Source of the DNA: Chara braunii | Lineage: Eukaryota; Streptophyta; Charophyceae; Charales; Characeae | Length of the DNA: 64,000 nucleotides | Assembly: GCA_003427395.1 (NCBI GenBank) | Contig: BFEA01000318.1 | Span: 1,647,014 to 1,711,013 of the forward strand | Direction: 5' to 3' | Shown: positions 12,969-24,246 of the stretch, in pieces | Layout of the letters: every line of letters starts with the position of its first letter | How positions within the stretch are numbered: position 1 is the first letter of the stretch | Translations under genes and position numbers: made by a program | Notes under the pieces: generated by a model | The model's input: the letters and a program-made list of their open reading frames with translations, nothing else | Database searches by the model: none | What the model was told of the DNA's origin: nothing

Positions 12969-13625
12969 CCACCCAAACTTGTGGAACATGTCTAGCTCAA
13001 CCATTGAGTATACACAAACACAGGGCACAACAACTTTTCTTTTCCTTGGGCATATCACTAGGTCACCCTAGTCGCCCTGAACTGTTTAAGTATCCAAGTT
13101 TTATATAATTATCCTCACTTAGTCTTTTGAGGTAACATGTAACTAAACCGATCATCTTTAGCTTAAGATTCAGTCTGGTCCTTCGTACCACAAATTTACT
13201 CTTAATTAATATTCTCTTCAGTTTGTGATAGACTATAGTCAGACCACCCAACCTTATGAAACCTTGTCTGACTAGCCTGCTCATAGATAAAATAATAGTA
13301 GGGTATAACCAAGGTATAACCTTTTGGTTCCAGCATGTGCATGACATTGGACCAAGATCACCCGAACTTATGAAACATGTCTGGTCCTCAGCCTGGTTCA
13401 TTCTCTTAAAACCAAAGCAGGAAGAGGCTGAGCCACCCAAACTTATAGAACATGCTCATACCTCCTCGTTCAAAACCAAAAGAAATTGAACGAAACCCAA
13501 AGTAAACAAGGCGACCAAGCCACTCAAACTTATGGTACAATGCCTGCTCCCTGAAAGTCAAACACAATCAACCCTCACAAGTCAGAGCAACCAGACCACC
13601 CAAACTAACGGAAACCTGTCTGGTG
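12969..13625. repeat. Irregular repeat of a CCACCCAAACTTATG motif
   Basis: The segment 'gaccacccaaacttatggaacatgtctgg', with variation, occurs near 12969, 13244, 13359, 13433, 13520 and 13595, spaced 75-275 bp. The linkers also share 'aaaaccaaa' and 'ctcagcctg' pieces. Both strands have moderate open frames but none is conserved between units. Confidence 0.6.
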
Positions 13626-13639
13626 CTTCAGGCAATCGA

Positions 13640-15340
13640 TAATAAACATAACACTAAACCCTCCAATAGTATGAAGAATTGCCCAACCTTTAGTTGACCC
13701 AGTCAGACACAGACAAAACTGTCTTCCTCCCAACCTTCCCCCAGATGCAATCCTACAATTTGCTTTCAGTCAATACAACAAAAACTGAAACTGAATTTAT
13801 ACAACCATTCCTTTATTAAGTCTGGTTTATGTCCTGAAGTCAAACTGAAAGTCAAAGTAGGGGTGCACTCAGTATATCCAGTCAAAGTACAATCAGGAAT
13901 ACCAGTAATGGGTCATAATTGGGTTTATAGAAGGAAAATGAAGTCATTACCTCTCAGTTCCCTGCCTCCAGAACTCTTCCTGAGTTCCGGCAGAGCTCCC
14001 GCAATTGGTGGGCTGACTCCTCACAGAGTCTTGTTGCGGTCCTACGAGTTGCAATCCCGCCTGCCGCTTTCCTCTCGTAACCAAAGATCAGACTTAGAGC
14101 AAGATGGGTAGAAGGAGAGGTTCCAGACTCTCGAGATACAGGAGGGGGAAAGACTCAACTCACCGGAGAGGGCCTTGATACCTTCACTCGCTTGAGGGCC
14201 CCGCAATGATGGCCAAGAATGCTTTGCGGTCCGGTCAAACCAAGGTCCAACTACCTACCGTTGACTACCAGGCGACTTCCAATAGTCGCAGCAATAGTAA
14301 TCAGTACTGTGGCTTGAATGAGGTGGAGACGTCTCGCTAAAGACTCGGAGGACCGCAATAGTCTCCCCCCCGCACTAATCATTATCCAATCTGCTGCACG
14401 CCGACCATACAAACAAAGCTGCACCTGCGCAGTTTTTAAAGACTACCTTCAAATAGAGCACGTGCCCGTGTTCTATTCAAAAATACAAGCCACCATCAGT
14501 GACTCAGTCAGAGACAACCCACTCAGAAGGATTGATAGGCAAAAAGCAGGACACGAAGCACCGAGAAGCTCAATCGGGTCAACTATACTCAATAATCGCA
14601 GTGCACACAGCGATCTCGACAGCAAAGCATCGCAGCAAACAGTGAGCAGCAGTCTACATGTTCAGCTCACAAGGTCACACCAACAGCAGCCCTGTGAGCA
14701 ATAGGCTAGTAGAACCGCGGTTTGGCAGTCTGCAACTCCTCAGCCTACCCCATACATGAGAGGTTAGTGGGGATTGAGCCAAAACCTCCTAAGTACTGCT
14801 TTAGTGCCTAGTTAACTGAGTCTGGTCGCCGGATCCAACCTTACGCCTTCAACCCGCCGTCCTTCAGAATGCTTAGGCAGGAATCTGAGCAGTTCGCTCA
14901 TAATCTGGCATCACAATCCGAAGCCCGACTCACCTTGCATGGACTGCCCTCCTCTTGATGTCCGAGCTCCTCCTTTTTGGTATGCCAATCTCTGTAGCTA
15001 TAACCGTCGGGCACAACCCACTCCGCTGGCCCACCAAGGTGCAAAATCGGGAATGAGCCTTCCCTTACAGAAGCAATACCGTGGCACGACAGCGCTGACG
15101 CAACCACGAGTCGAGTGAGCGACCCTTCAACCCTTACTCGGCTTGCTCCGCCTTGATCCTAGGTAAGTGGTCGCCCCTCTTTTGTTTCTCGAAAGAGCCC
15201 GCTCGATGCTCTTTCCACCGATGAAACACTTTAGAAACAGAATGAACCTTTGTTGAAAAGTGGGCAAATGCTTGTAGGCGCCTTTACCGCCCTCCCCGTG
15301 GCGCAGCCCATGACGCCTTCATCGGCCAAACCACTACTCT
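13640..15340. other. No gene recognised
   Basis: Moderately GC-rich, with open frames up to 128 codons (14318-14704, plus) that lack any recognisable domain. This could be internal or LTR sequence of an unidentified element. I see no RNA gene. Confidence 0.3.
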
Positions 15341-15830
15341 TTCCCTCATTCCAATGCTCTCATTCGGTTCGCAGCGCCTCATAACCTTCATTTATCACTT
15401 TGGCCCGCTCGATTCCGTCAAGAATCGAGCGAGAAATATTTTTTCTCCTTTCTCCCATAACTAGGCGCACCATTTTTTTTACTAACTACTAATCCTACGC
15501 AACTAACCGCGAATCTAACAACACCATCGAACTGGCATCACCGAAACCCCCCCGGATCAAATCTTGATTCGCCCGATTCCATTAAGAATGGGGCGAGCCA
15601 TACAGTTTTCAATTCTTCCATATCCACCATTGTTGGCACTCCGCGCATCTGGTTTCCTTCCTACCCCCAAATCTACTAACCTAACTCTAAAACTAACTAT
15701 GCCACTCGCCTGGGGCCAAAACCCCGGGATCGCCTCTTTCCTTTATCGGATACGAGCGAGTTATGCTCATTCGTCTGCCCATCCCCTTCCTCCACCATCT
15801 CTGCTCCTTCTGAATGCACCCGTCCCTAAT
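15341..15830. repeat. Hairpin-bearing tandem repeat (array B)
   Basis: Three units of the family seen at 1181-1930. Unit hairpins lie near 15408 (a perfect 10-bp stem, CGCTCGATTC pairing with GAATCGAGCG across a 6-nt loop), 15569 and 15745, so spacing is about 165-175 bp. Pyrimidine-rich 'ctaactac' and 'cccgg...gatc' phrases are shared with array A, 13.5 kb away. Confidence 0.6.
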
Positions 15831-16687
15831 CCGCGTTCAGGTTCATTCGCTTGTCTCAGTTGCTCTGCCTTAGTCCCTGTCGCTCTACTGCGCTAGCGCC
15901 CGTCGCTCTTCTGACAACTCTCTCCTCTCTATGCTGTTGCAGTATCTTGTGGTTTGCAGTCTCTCTTCACCGCCTCATCGTTCAATCCCCGCTGTACCTC
16001 GCTTCGCCTCTGCAGCCGCCCGTCGTTCCTTGCTAGTACTCGTCGCCCGCTGCGTTATTTGCCCTGCCCGCTGCTGCTTGGTGCTGTCCGACCGGACCCA
16101 CGCCCGCTACCCAGAGATATGCCTTTGGTCCCCCCCGAGTGGTATTGAGCAGAGACTGCCTCGATGCTCATAGGGGGAGGGGATCGGAGGGGAGGCACAG
16201 CGACTGGCCCATGGGAGAAGCCCGACCCTGATACCACCGGCTGGCACCTGGCCAGTGTCGCCCACCTGCTGCAGCAGGTAGCGCACTTGCTGGTGGGTGC
16301 AACTCCCACATGTCCCTCTCGTGAGAGGCTTAGACACTGATGTCATGACTACGGGGTTCCCCGTAATACTAATGAGGGGTGATCTCCGACGAAGTCACGG
16401 AAACAGCCTGTAATCACATTTCAGGCAATCCCGTGAGTACAACACACCCCCACGCGACCTCACTGGACCCGAAGCGTAGGTCATATACATTCAGCATTAC
16501 CGGCTCCTTTTGCCTCAAGTGCAATTACACACTCATGCCCTGACCACGCCGTGTTTTTGGCAACGGCGTGGTAAAAGACTTTCGCCAGCATCCTGAACCC
16601 GCGGGCCTGTCAAGCAAGGCGCGCACCCGAGGTGCCGCGACGGCCACCTGTGTATGACGACAGCCTAAGAACCGATTACCGAGGTAG
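15831..16687. other. Unassigned GC-rich sequence with small hairpins
   Basis: Overlapping open frames of 60-84 codons on both strands, none recognisable. It contains a perfect 9-bp stem (CCACGCCGT / ACGGCGTGG) at 16544-16572 and a 16-bp palindrome (ACCTGCTGCAGCAGGT) near 16263-16278. It leads directly into a long A-tract, so part of it could be a retroposed transcript; I cannot identify which. Confidence 0.3.

Positions 16688-16753
<66 letters not shown>
16688..16753 (+). repeat. 66-bp poly(A) tract
   Basis: An uninterrupted run of 66 A. It could be the tail of a retroposed copy whose body lies upstream, or a simple homopolymer. I found no direct repeats at its borders that would mark a target-site duplication. 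Confidence 0.9.
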
Positions 16754-16754
<1 letters not shown>

Positions 16755-17112
16755 GAGAATGAACGTCATGCATGGTTGCGCCTCACCGTCAATACCCCGC
16801 GCGCGCCGTCAGACGGGCAAGGTTGCACTGGTGTAACTTATAGAAAACACGCCAAATACCCTTATAAGGGTATTTGGTACGACATCGGAGGTGCCATCGC
16901 TGCCCACAGGAAACAATCAACTCGTTGAAGGGCAATAATAAGGAATAAGGAGAAAATAATAGCATCCTCCAGTCTTTACGACGATTTCTCGTACGTCCCA
17001 CTCCCATACACGCGGCCTTTCCTCACTGTACGGGAACGAACGGTGTGTGAGCACAGAAAAGCGGCGCCCGGTTGGATCGGTCTGATTAGTCCACATGACA
17101 TAGGCTTAGTTA
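16754..17112. other. No gene recognised; contains a 26-bp palindrome
   Basis: The palindrome at 16852-16877 has the half-site CCAAATACCCTTA and is exactly self-complementary. A diverged version of the same ~40-bp segment occurs at 3211-3255. The rest holds only short open frames. Confidence 0.45.
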
Positions 17113-17265
17113 ATCCTTCTTACACGCTGTCGTGTGATGACTTGGAGGCTCTGAGAGGGGATCAGTAGGAACTTCTTGTACGGAGACGAGGGCAGGAAAG
17201 AAGAGGAGGGGCGAAAAGCAGTGCGGAGCAGGACCAAAATTCAGATGGAGGAAGGGAGAAAGAAA
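17113..17265. repeat. Dispersed repeat, copy 1 (partner at 29252-29408)
   Basis: About 150 bp closely similar to 29252-29408, sharing 'ggaggctctgagagggg', 'acttcttgtacggagacga', 'gcagtgcgga' and 'cagatggag' segments. No recognisable protein. It may be part of the same unknown element as the 9915/28750 repeat pair. Confidence 0.65.
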
Positions 17266-17496
17266 CGCGACGACAAAGAAAAACGAAATGAAAAACAGTT
17301 ATGAGTTAAAAAAGGAGGCGCGAAGGAAAAAGGTAAAGATAGTCTGAGATGTACTGGGAGGCGGAAGGAACTCTTATACATGGTTCCATAGAAACGAAAA
17401 GGCACTGAAACAGTTATGCATGAGGCCAATTAGGAACGAAACCATCTCTTAGGACTAATTTAAGACTACAAAAAAATCCAAAAGCAATATCTGCTC

Positions 17497-18643
17497 GGGA
17501 ATTCTGGCGTGCACATTCGCACACCCATTCCTAGTCCTACATAAAATTCATGGGGTTTTCCAAGACCATTTTGGGGATGCTCATCCACAAAAGGACCCGT
17601 CATCGGGAAGTACACCCGCGAGTTTCAAAAGTTTTTTATTGTTGAACCAAATTCTTAGCGCGTTCGCTAAGGCACGCGTAATTCCTACGTAAAATTGAAG
17701 AAAAATAAAATTTAAAAAATATGAAAAGCACTTCAAAGTAGGTGCCCATTCCTCCCATGCACTATCCATCGGTCAGATAAGAAAATGACGGTACTCCAAA
17801 AAACTTTGAATGGTTGAAAAGAAAAGAGTAGTAGAACCGAGGGCTTCATAAGTTTATTCAAGCCCATAAGTTGGTACAAAACATATATAATGTTCATGGG
17901 GTTCAAAAATTATGTGATCCGCTGATCGTATGTAGGTGGGTATGTGAAATATATGTTGTCTCAAAAGAAGAGGATGAGAGAAATGAAGGAGGAGAGAAGA
18001 GAGGAAGAGGAGGAGGAAGAAGATAATATGTGTAGCCCAACATATCAACAAGCAGAGGAAGACATGTTCCACCAAGTTCGGGTTTCGCTCGCTATGTTAA
18101 TGCCAACCCCCAATTATCATATCCTCACGAGGCGCTGTGCTTTCTTTCACACCAGTAGAGAGGGATTGAGTACGTTGAGTGTGTGGTTGTCTTCCAGGTG
18201 ACATCATCAAGGTCTCGATCGATCGATTTCGCCGAGTTATTGGTGCTCTGCCCGACCGTAATCAACGAGAAATGGAGGAGGCGGTGGTTGATGCCTTTGG
18301 AAAGGGAGTAGGGGAAAGTGATCAGTCGGTTCATCACCAAGATCGATGAAGTGGACGGTCCGGTGAGCATGGGGGAATCGGTGATTGTGTCGGGGGAGGG
18401 AGGCAAGGTACTCGACGTAAAGGGTGGGGATGATGCTAAGGATGTGGTCACGAAGGGGCTCATAATCTTCCACAACGGGTAAGGTCCCAGAGATGATGCA
18501 ATACAACTCCATGTGGTTGTACTATCTCCATGTGACGCTAAAGAGGAGGATATGGAGGAGGAAACAGGAGGAGGAAAGAGGGTCAGAGTGGAGATGGAAG
18601 AGGTCAGTCGTTGCTGCCAATTCATTACCATAATCTTCGCCAA
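17497..18643. repeat. Diverged direct duplication, unit 1
   Basis: Collinear with 18983-20110 at an offset of about 1.49-1.50 kb. Shared landmarks include 'acacccattcct', 'ggggttttccaa', 'aagcacttcaaagt', 'agaggatgagagaaatg', 'aacaagca', 'aggtctcgatcgatcgattt' and 'ggtggggatg'. Similarity looks like roughly 75-85 percent by eye with small indels. An unrecognised reading frame lies near its right end. Confidence 0.8.
18201..18542 (+). pseudogene. Unrecognised coding-like segment, copy 1
   Basis: A 114-codon plus-strand frame with two in-frame stops. Readable blocks are SRSRSIDF, LLVLCP, INEKWRRRW, GKV, FITKIDEVDGPVSMGESVI, VLDVKGGDDAKDVV, GLIIFHNG and HVVVLSPCDAK. The second copy at 19702-20053 keeps the same frame and most residues. 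Conservation of the frame in two diverged copies suggests the ancestor coded for protein, probably of a transposon. I do not recognise the family. Confidence 0.5.
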
Positions 18644-18734
18644 CTGTATCTTTTATCCCTATTCCCAACCCTAACCCCTAACCCCTGTACAACCTTGGGC
18701 ATCTAAATTAGAGGAGCTCTCCGGTCCTACCGTA

Positions 18735-18941
18735 GTGGTTGTCGTGTCGAACACGATAATTCCTACTAGAGGCGGCACCATCATGTTCGACATGATCAGT
18801 CCCTCCACTTCTCAAGCCCATGACTGAATAGCACGTAGCCGAGGTGGTCGTCTCGTCGAATACAGCCGACTGGATAGCGCCATGCCAGACCATCGTGGTT
18901 ATTGTATCCAACACGATCGTCGTGTTGAACACGACAACCAC
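18735..18941. repeat. Inverted repeat, 21-bp arms 165 bp apart
   Basis: The arm at 18735-18755 (GTGGTTGTCGTGTCGAACACG) pairs with 18921-18941 at 19 of 21 positions, and a third related segment lies near 18893-18917. It sits in the spacer between the two 1.5-kb duplication units. No target-site duplication or gene was seen. Confidence 0.6.
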
Positions 18942-18982
18942 CGTGGTGTGGTGCTATAAAACCCTGGTCTAGTGAACTATCT

Positions 18983-20110
18983 GCGCGGGAACTTGGGCGC
19001 ACGAATTCCCACACCCATTCCTATTTTTACAGAAAATTCCTAGGGTTTTCCAATACGATTTTGGGGACGCTCATGCACAAAAAGGACCCATCACTGGGAA
19101 GTACGCCCACAAGTTCTAGAAGTTCCCAACCATCGAACCAAATTCCTAGCAGCGAGTTCGTTAAGGCCTGCGTGATTCCTACATAAAGCTCAAGGAAAAC
19201 AAAATTTAAAAAATATGAAAAGCACTTCAAAGTGTAGAGGCCCCGACGACTATTGATCACATGCATTATTCGTCAGACAAAAAAGAAAATGAAGGCACCC
19301 CAAAAACCTATTTATGTCCGAAAAGAAAAGAGTATTAGAACACAGGGCTTCAAAAGTTCGTTCAAGCACAAAAGTTGGTACGTCACATATGTGACTTTCA
19401 AGGAGTTTCAAAAATATGCGATCTCCTGATCGTATGCATACGTGTTTGTGAAAAATATTTTGTCTCAAAAGAAGAGGATGAGAGAAATGGAGGAGGAGAG
19501 ATGAGAGGCGGAGAAGGAAGAAGAAAATAAGTGTAGCCCAACGTATCAACAAGCACAGGAAGACACGTGCAACCAAGTTGGAGTTCCGCTCGATGTGTTG
19601 ACACAAACTTTAAATTATCATATCCTTACGAGGCGCTCCACTTTCTTCCACACCGATAGAGATGGATTGAGTACATTGAGTGTTTGGTTGTCTTCCATGT
19701 GACATCATCAAGGTCTCGATCGATCGATTTCACCGACTTACTGGTGCTCTGCCTGGTCAGAATCAACGAGAAAGTGGGGAGGCGGCTGATCAGGCCAAAG
19801 GAAAGGGACTGGGGGAAAGTGATGGGTTGTTTCATGACCGTTGATCACCAAGATCGACGAAGTGGACGATCTGGTGAGCGTGGGGGAATCGGTGATTGGG
19901 TTGGGGGAGGGCAACAAGGTACTCGGCTCAAAGGGTGGGGATGGTACGAAAGGTGTGGTCGAGGAGGGACTCATAATCTTCCACAGCGGGGAAGGTCCCG
20001 AAGATGATGCAATAGACCTCCATGTAGCTGTACTGTCTCCATGCGACGCTAAAAAAAAACATATGGAGGAGGAAAGAGGGGGGGGGGGAGAGGGGATGAA
20101 ATTCACACAT
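18983..20110. repeat. Diverged direct duplication, unit 2
   Basis: Second copy of the 17497-18643 unit. It contains an expanded G tract near 20080 and ends in a G-rich stretch. The spacer between units (about 18645-18980) is not duplicated. Confidence 0.8.
19702..20053 (+). pseudogene. Unrecognised coding-like segment, copy 2
   Basis: Homologous to 18201-18542. It reads SRSRSIDFTDLLVLC, INEKVGRR, WGKVMG, then a small insertion near 19830-19842 shifts the frame, after which DEVDDLVSVGESVIGLGEG, GLIIFHSGEGPEDDAIDLH and VAVLSPCDAK continue without stops. Where copy 1 has a stop, copy 2 has sense codons (HSGEGPEDD against HNG-stop), so the breaks are independent. Function unknown. Confidence 0.5.
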
Positions 20111-20465
20111 CAGGCGAACTGAACAATGACGATAGAAGAGCTGGGTGGCGAAAATGCGGTAGTCAGGGGGAGAGTCGACATGGGGGAGGGGAGAGAAGGA
20201 AAGGTAATCAAAAGGGTGGCGGAAGACGGGACTTGGGCGGAGCGCAAGAGCAGGGAGGAGGATAAGGCCGAATTGCGGAGGGGGCAATAGCGGAGGGAGA
20301 TGGTGATCGAGATCGGCGGTGGTGGCGGGAGGATTTTGTGCCATCGTGGTGGCTAGTGGCTTCCTCAGGAAGCTCAAGATTCCATGCAGAATCAGCTGGT
20401 CTGGCTAACTGTGAACTCGTTGGGGACGCTTCGTGATGTTGGAGCTGGAATGACTCTCTGTGCTA

Positions 20466-21390
20466 CTATGTCGATGACTCATCTTCCTCTTCTTCGACTT
20501 TAGATGTGAACTCAACTTTTGCTTCTTCTTCTTTGTCCTCTTCATCCTGGTCGAGAAACACTATCGTCTCGGGATCGTCGCCTGATGACATCTCTGCATT
20601 ATCACGACGAGTTGCCCCAAAATCCACCAGCTTCGAGCGATTAGGAGATAGCTCATCTAGGTCTAGGAAGTTCCAGGTGTCTGGATCATTCACGTTCATG
20701 AACTGCCCAACTTCTTTCGTACAACCCGCCGAGATAACCGTGGGCGTTAGTGTTCGCTCAAAGATCACCGACTCTGTCTGGTTTGGATTGCTCAGATTGA
20801 AATGGATGATATCGACGGGCAAATCGTCGACGATCTGTGCCAGAAATACGAAGATTTCGTTTGCGACACTTGCTCCTTTGTCTCGCTCAACCTCACCATA
20901 ATTAGGCTCTTTCTTCGGTTCTGGATTGTTCCACGGGATCACTTCTTCACTTGCAGGAGTTTTGTCAGACCGATGCAAACATATCAATTCGTCAACGTTC
21001 GTGTGCCGCTCATGCTTTCGATGAAGGATGTCAAATTTAATGCTCTTCAACGTGGTGGCTTATCGTCCCATCATACCCGAGTAATCTTTGGACTTCTTCA
21101 AGGCCAGGAGAGGCTTGTGATCCGTAACGAGAGTGAACATACGACTGTATAAGTATGCTCGAAAATGACTAATATCTCATAGAGTGATGAAACTGTTACA
21201 CTCCCCTGATTGAGCCAAGTAGTTTCTTTTGCAGGCAGGTACAATCTTTGAAGTGTATTTCACCATGTGTTCCAGACCATTTGGTCCCACCTGGGCCAAG
21301 ATCGTGGAGATCACGGCGGGATGCGAGTCGGTGATAAGAATAAAAGGTTTTTCTGGGTCCGACATTTTAAGAATAGGGGCCGACATCGCA
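20466..21390 (-). pseudogene. RNase H end and acidic C-terminal region (Ty3 element, minus)
   Basis: From 21386 the minus strand gives KPFILITDSHPAVISTILAQVG (catalytic-Asp block), then SKIVPACKRNYLAQSGEC (YS.RNY-E-like block, with the usual Glu seemingly read as Gly). A frameshifted piece near 21090 reads FTLVTDHKPLLALKKSKDYSG and continues to FDILHRKHERHTNVDELICLHR, the RNase H C-terminus. The frame then stays open to 20466, giving about 160 residues rich in Asp/Glu with SGDDPETIVFLDQDEEDKEEE near the end. This acidic tail is not a standard integrase. Confidence 0.75.
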
Positions 21391-21422
21391 CTGTGGAGTC
21401 CAGATCAACGACTGGTCTTTCT

Positions 21423-22375
21423 TCAACAAATTTGTGAGGGGTCTCGCAATCTCCGCAAGCCCCTTAATAAACTCCGATAGTACGATGCTAGTCCCGAGAA
21501 CGTGCAAACTTGGGAAAGCGACGTTTGCACTAACACATCCCTTACAACTAATACTTTATGAGGTTTCGACACTACCCCGTTAGCTATAACCACGCGACCC
21601 AAGAATGAAATCTTTGCCAACTGACACTTCTCAAGAGCAACCTTGAAACCCGTATCTTTCCGCGCATGAAGTGTCCACTTGATGTGTTGCATGTGTCTTT
21701 TTATAGGTGCTTGGGTACACCAAAATATCGATTATATATAAGATCATATAATAGTTAATGATGCTATGCTTCTGCTAAGTTTTTTGCATGAAGTTTCGGA
21801 AAGCTATATTCCTTGCGTGCTGAAAAGTAGTTGGTGCATTTCAGATGTCAGTTGGGCATCTGATCCTATGCCAAGTTCCTTAATAAATGACGAATCTGGT
21901 TTTTTGACGGTCCTCTTTTTTTACGAGACGGTTATGTGAGCTATGACAGACATCAAACTTGCTGAAAAAAATGAGCACACCCAATAACATCCAACAGTTC
22001 ATCAATCTGGGGGAGGGGATAAACATATTTAATCGTCATATCATTCAACTTCTGATAATCAATGCAAATACGGATTCCTCCCGTTTTCTTTGGTTTAATC
22101 ACCTATGAGAATAACTGAGGTCCGATTGCAGGTTCGATCCATCCATTAGATTCAAACTCTTTAATTCTCTGAAAAGTGGCAAGCCTCTGTGCTGGAGAAT
22201 ACTGATATGGAGTGCAACTAATCGGTAGATGGTTCATCGTAATTATTTTATGCTCAAGCACATTCGTCATACCAATGTCGTGCTCATGCACACTCCATAC
22301 TACAGTGTATCCATGCAATACATCCTTAAGAAGTTTTTGTATCTCTTTAGAAATATGGGAAGGGACAATGACCAT
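21423..22375 (-). pseudogene. Ty3 reverse transcriptase, inactive
   Basis: The 22375-22103 piece gives the RT start (SCTPYQYSPAQRLATFQRIKEFESNGWIEPAIGPQ). Near 21840-21700 a frame reads NAPTTFQ, NFMQKT and YIIDILVYPSTYKKTH, so the catalytic YxDD is YIID and one Asp is missing. The 21692-21423 piece gives FKVALEKCQLAKISFLGRVV and TFSGLASYYRSLLRGL, the connection to RNase H. Sequence between the pieces has frameshifts. Confidence 0.8.
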
Positions 22376-22399
22376 TGTAGTAATGCTGAAAATATCGAG

Positions 22400-24060
22400 T
22401 CATATCTCATACGTATTAGAAAAAAGCGGACACATTCCTTCCATGCTTGAAAACACAGGACTGCTTATTCGGACTGAGAACTTGTAAAGCTGACTATCTC
22501 CATTTTCCCCCCCCTCTTTGTCGATTTCAGGGTCAGTAACGCTAGGCGCATTTTTCAATCCCGTGAGCTCTGTCATTTCACTCACTAGATCTAGAACATT
22601 AATGATAGGTGATTCAATATTCTCCTTGACCAATCTTATCCTTGCAGCATCCGTGAGCAACAGTCGAGGCAAAAAGGCATAAATATTCAACTATTCCATC
22701 ATATGTTGATATCTCTGTCAGGGATAAAGAGTACCGAGGGGGTTCCAAATAATCTGCCATATCTGCAATTTGTAGCATTGGTTCCCCAAGGAAGGAGGCA
22801 ACATACATAAACTCATGTTCTTGTGAGAGTGAGAAACAAAAGAGGAGGTGGCGGATTTGAGTTGGGCTCAATACTCTCAGTACTTGGACAAAAAAAGTGT
22901 GTCGTTTGTGGGATCATTCAGAAATATTTTTTTGTTTCTTGAACGAAGACCCGAACGAGCTCATTCCACCCTTTTTCAGTCGGCATATGATTTAAGAGTT
23001 GTGTGTAACCTCTCTCATCGTATTTATTCTCCTCAGAGGGAAAATTCTTATTGTCACTTCCTTCTGACGAGCTAACCTCCATTTCATCTAACTTCGTTTC
23101 CTGACTAGCCTGAGTTCCGATCATCCCAATTCGTACTAGCTTTTCCATCACCATCATCGGTTTGAGGGGGTGCATGGAGATACGAAGGGGAACAATTTGT
23201 GGCTTACCTCTAGTGTGTATGAGAATCACTTGATGGGAATGGAATTGAAGACCCACACACACAACCATTGCCCAAGGTAATCCCAACAACAGAGAATATG
23301 ATTCTACATCGATCACAAATGCATTCACCAACACGTGCACCCGTCCAACCCTGATAGCCACATTTTCGATCAACGCTACGATATTCATGGTTTCCTCGTT
23401 GGCTGAGACATAGTTGTCTTTTCCAGAGAGGGGAAGAATGCAGTTTAGTCGTCCAGTCTTTCGCAATATCGAGCAAGAGTGTAACGATAGATGCACCTCT
23501 GTCAATCAAAGCAATGAATGACTTCCCCCAAACTCCGCAATCGCGTTGAACACGTCTTCACAATAAAGGTCGAGAACGAATGAAATGATTTTTCTAGCAT
23601 AGGAGATTGCGGTCATGCGAGTAGCTTCGGGCGCCTCTTGCTTTTCCCGAGGATCAACGACATCTGGAGGATGAGGGGAAGAGGGCGATGATTTCATCGT
23701 TTCTTTCTTTTTCCTTAGCATCCTCTGAATGTGTTTATACATGAACGGTTTCTGGTTCTTCTGGCATTGCTGTAAGAACTTATCGTTTGCAGCTTTCAAT
23801 ATCGTTAGGAGATGGCCTATAGGGACAAAGACTCGAATATCCAAACTTTTTAACGTTTGTAGGACATTGAATTCTCCCGTCCGGAACTGAGGGTCGGGTT
23901 CGGACTTCCGCTCTACCCATTCAAACTCATATTTTGCGGGTCGGGAAACTCTGATCAAGCCATCCAGCTGAAGGTACTTAGACGGATTGACGACGTCTGT
24001 TGCTTTATAGAAAGTACCATATGTTGATGCGATCTGATCGGTGGGCATGAGCGGGTTCGA
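22400..24060 (-). pseudogene. Protease region of Ty3 element (minus)
   Basis: A 180-codon frame (24048-23506) ends in EFGGSHSLL; it is followed after a frameshift by IDRGASIVTLLLDIAKDW, where the retropepsin active site D-[ST]-G reads D-R-G. A third frame (23505-22918) gives ALIENVAIRVGRVHVLVNAFVID, YSLLLGLPW (the C-terminal ILG-RPW block) and an acidic, Ser/Glu-rich tail. Frames in 22871-22400 probably link protease to RT. Inactive by the active-site change and frameshifts. Confidence 0.7.
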
Positions 24061-24075
24061 GGAAGAGGGACTTCG

Positions 24076-24237
24076 TCCTACTTCTTTGACTCCTTCCAGT
24101 AGTGTAGCGGCCCTCCCCTGATCAGTGACTACAGGCGGAACTGCAGCGGGCGATTGTCCTACTTCTCTGACTCCTTCCAGTAGTGTAGCTGCCCTTCCCT
24201 GATCAGTGACTACAGGCGGAACTGTAGGGGGCGATTG
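24076..24237 (-). repeat. 81-bp tandem duplication inside gag-pol
   Basis: Units 24076-24156 and 24157-24237 are nearly identical. On the minus strand each encodes the same 27 residues, including VPPVVTDQGRAATLLEGV and EVG. The 81-bp period keeps the frame, so it may have arisen while the element was still coding. Confidence 0.85.
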
Positions 24238-24246
24238 GTTTCATTT

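Noticed and set aside
16525-16928. Poly-Lys and poly-Phe frames
   Set aside because: Products of the 66-A tract only.
18660-18695. Telomere-like repeat (ccctaaccc)
   Set aside because: Only two or three imperfect units; too short to claim an interstitial telomere.
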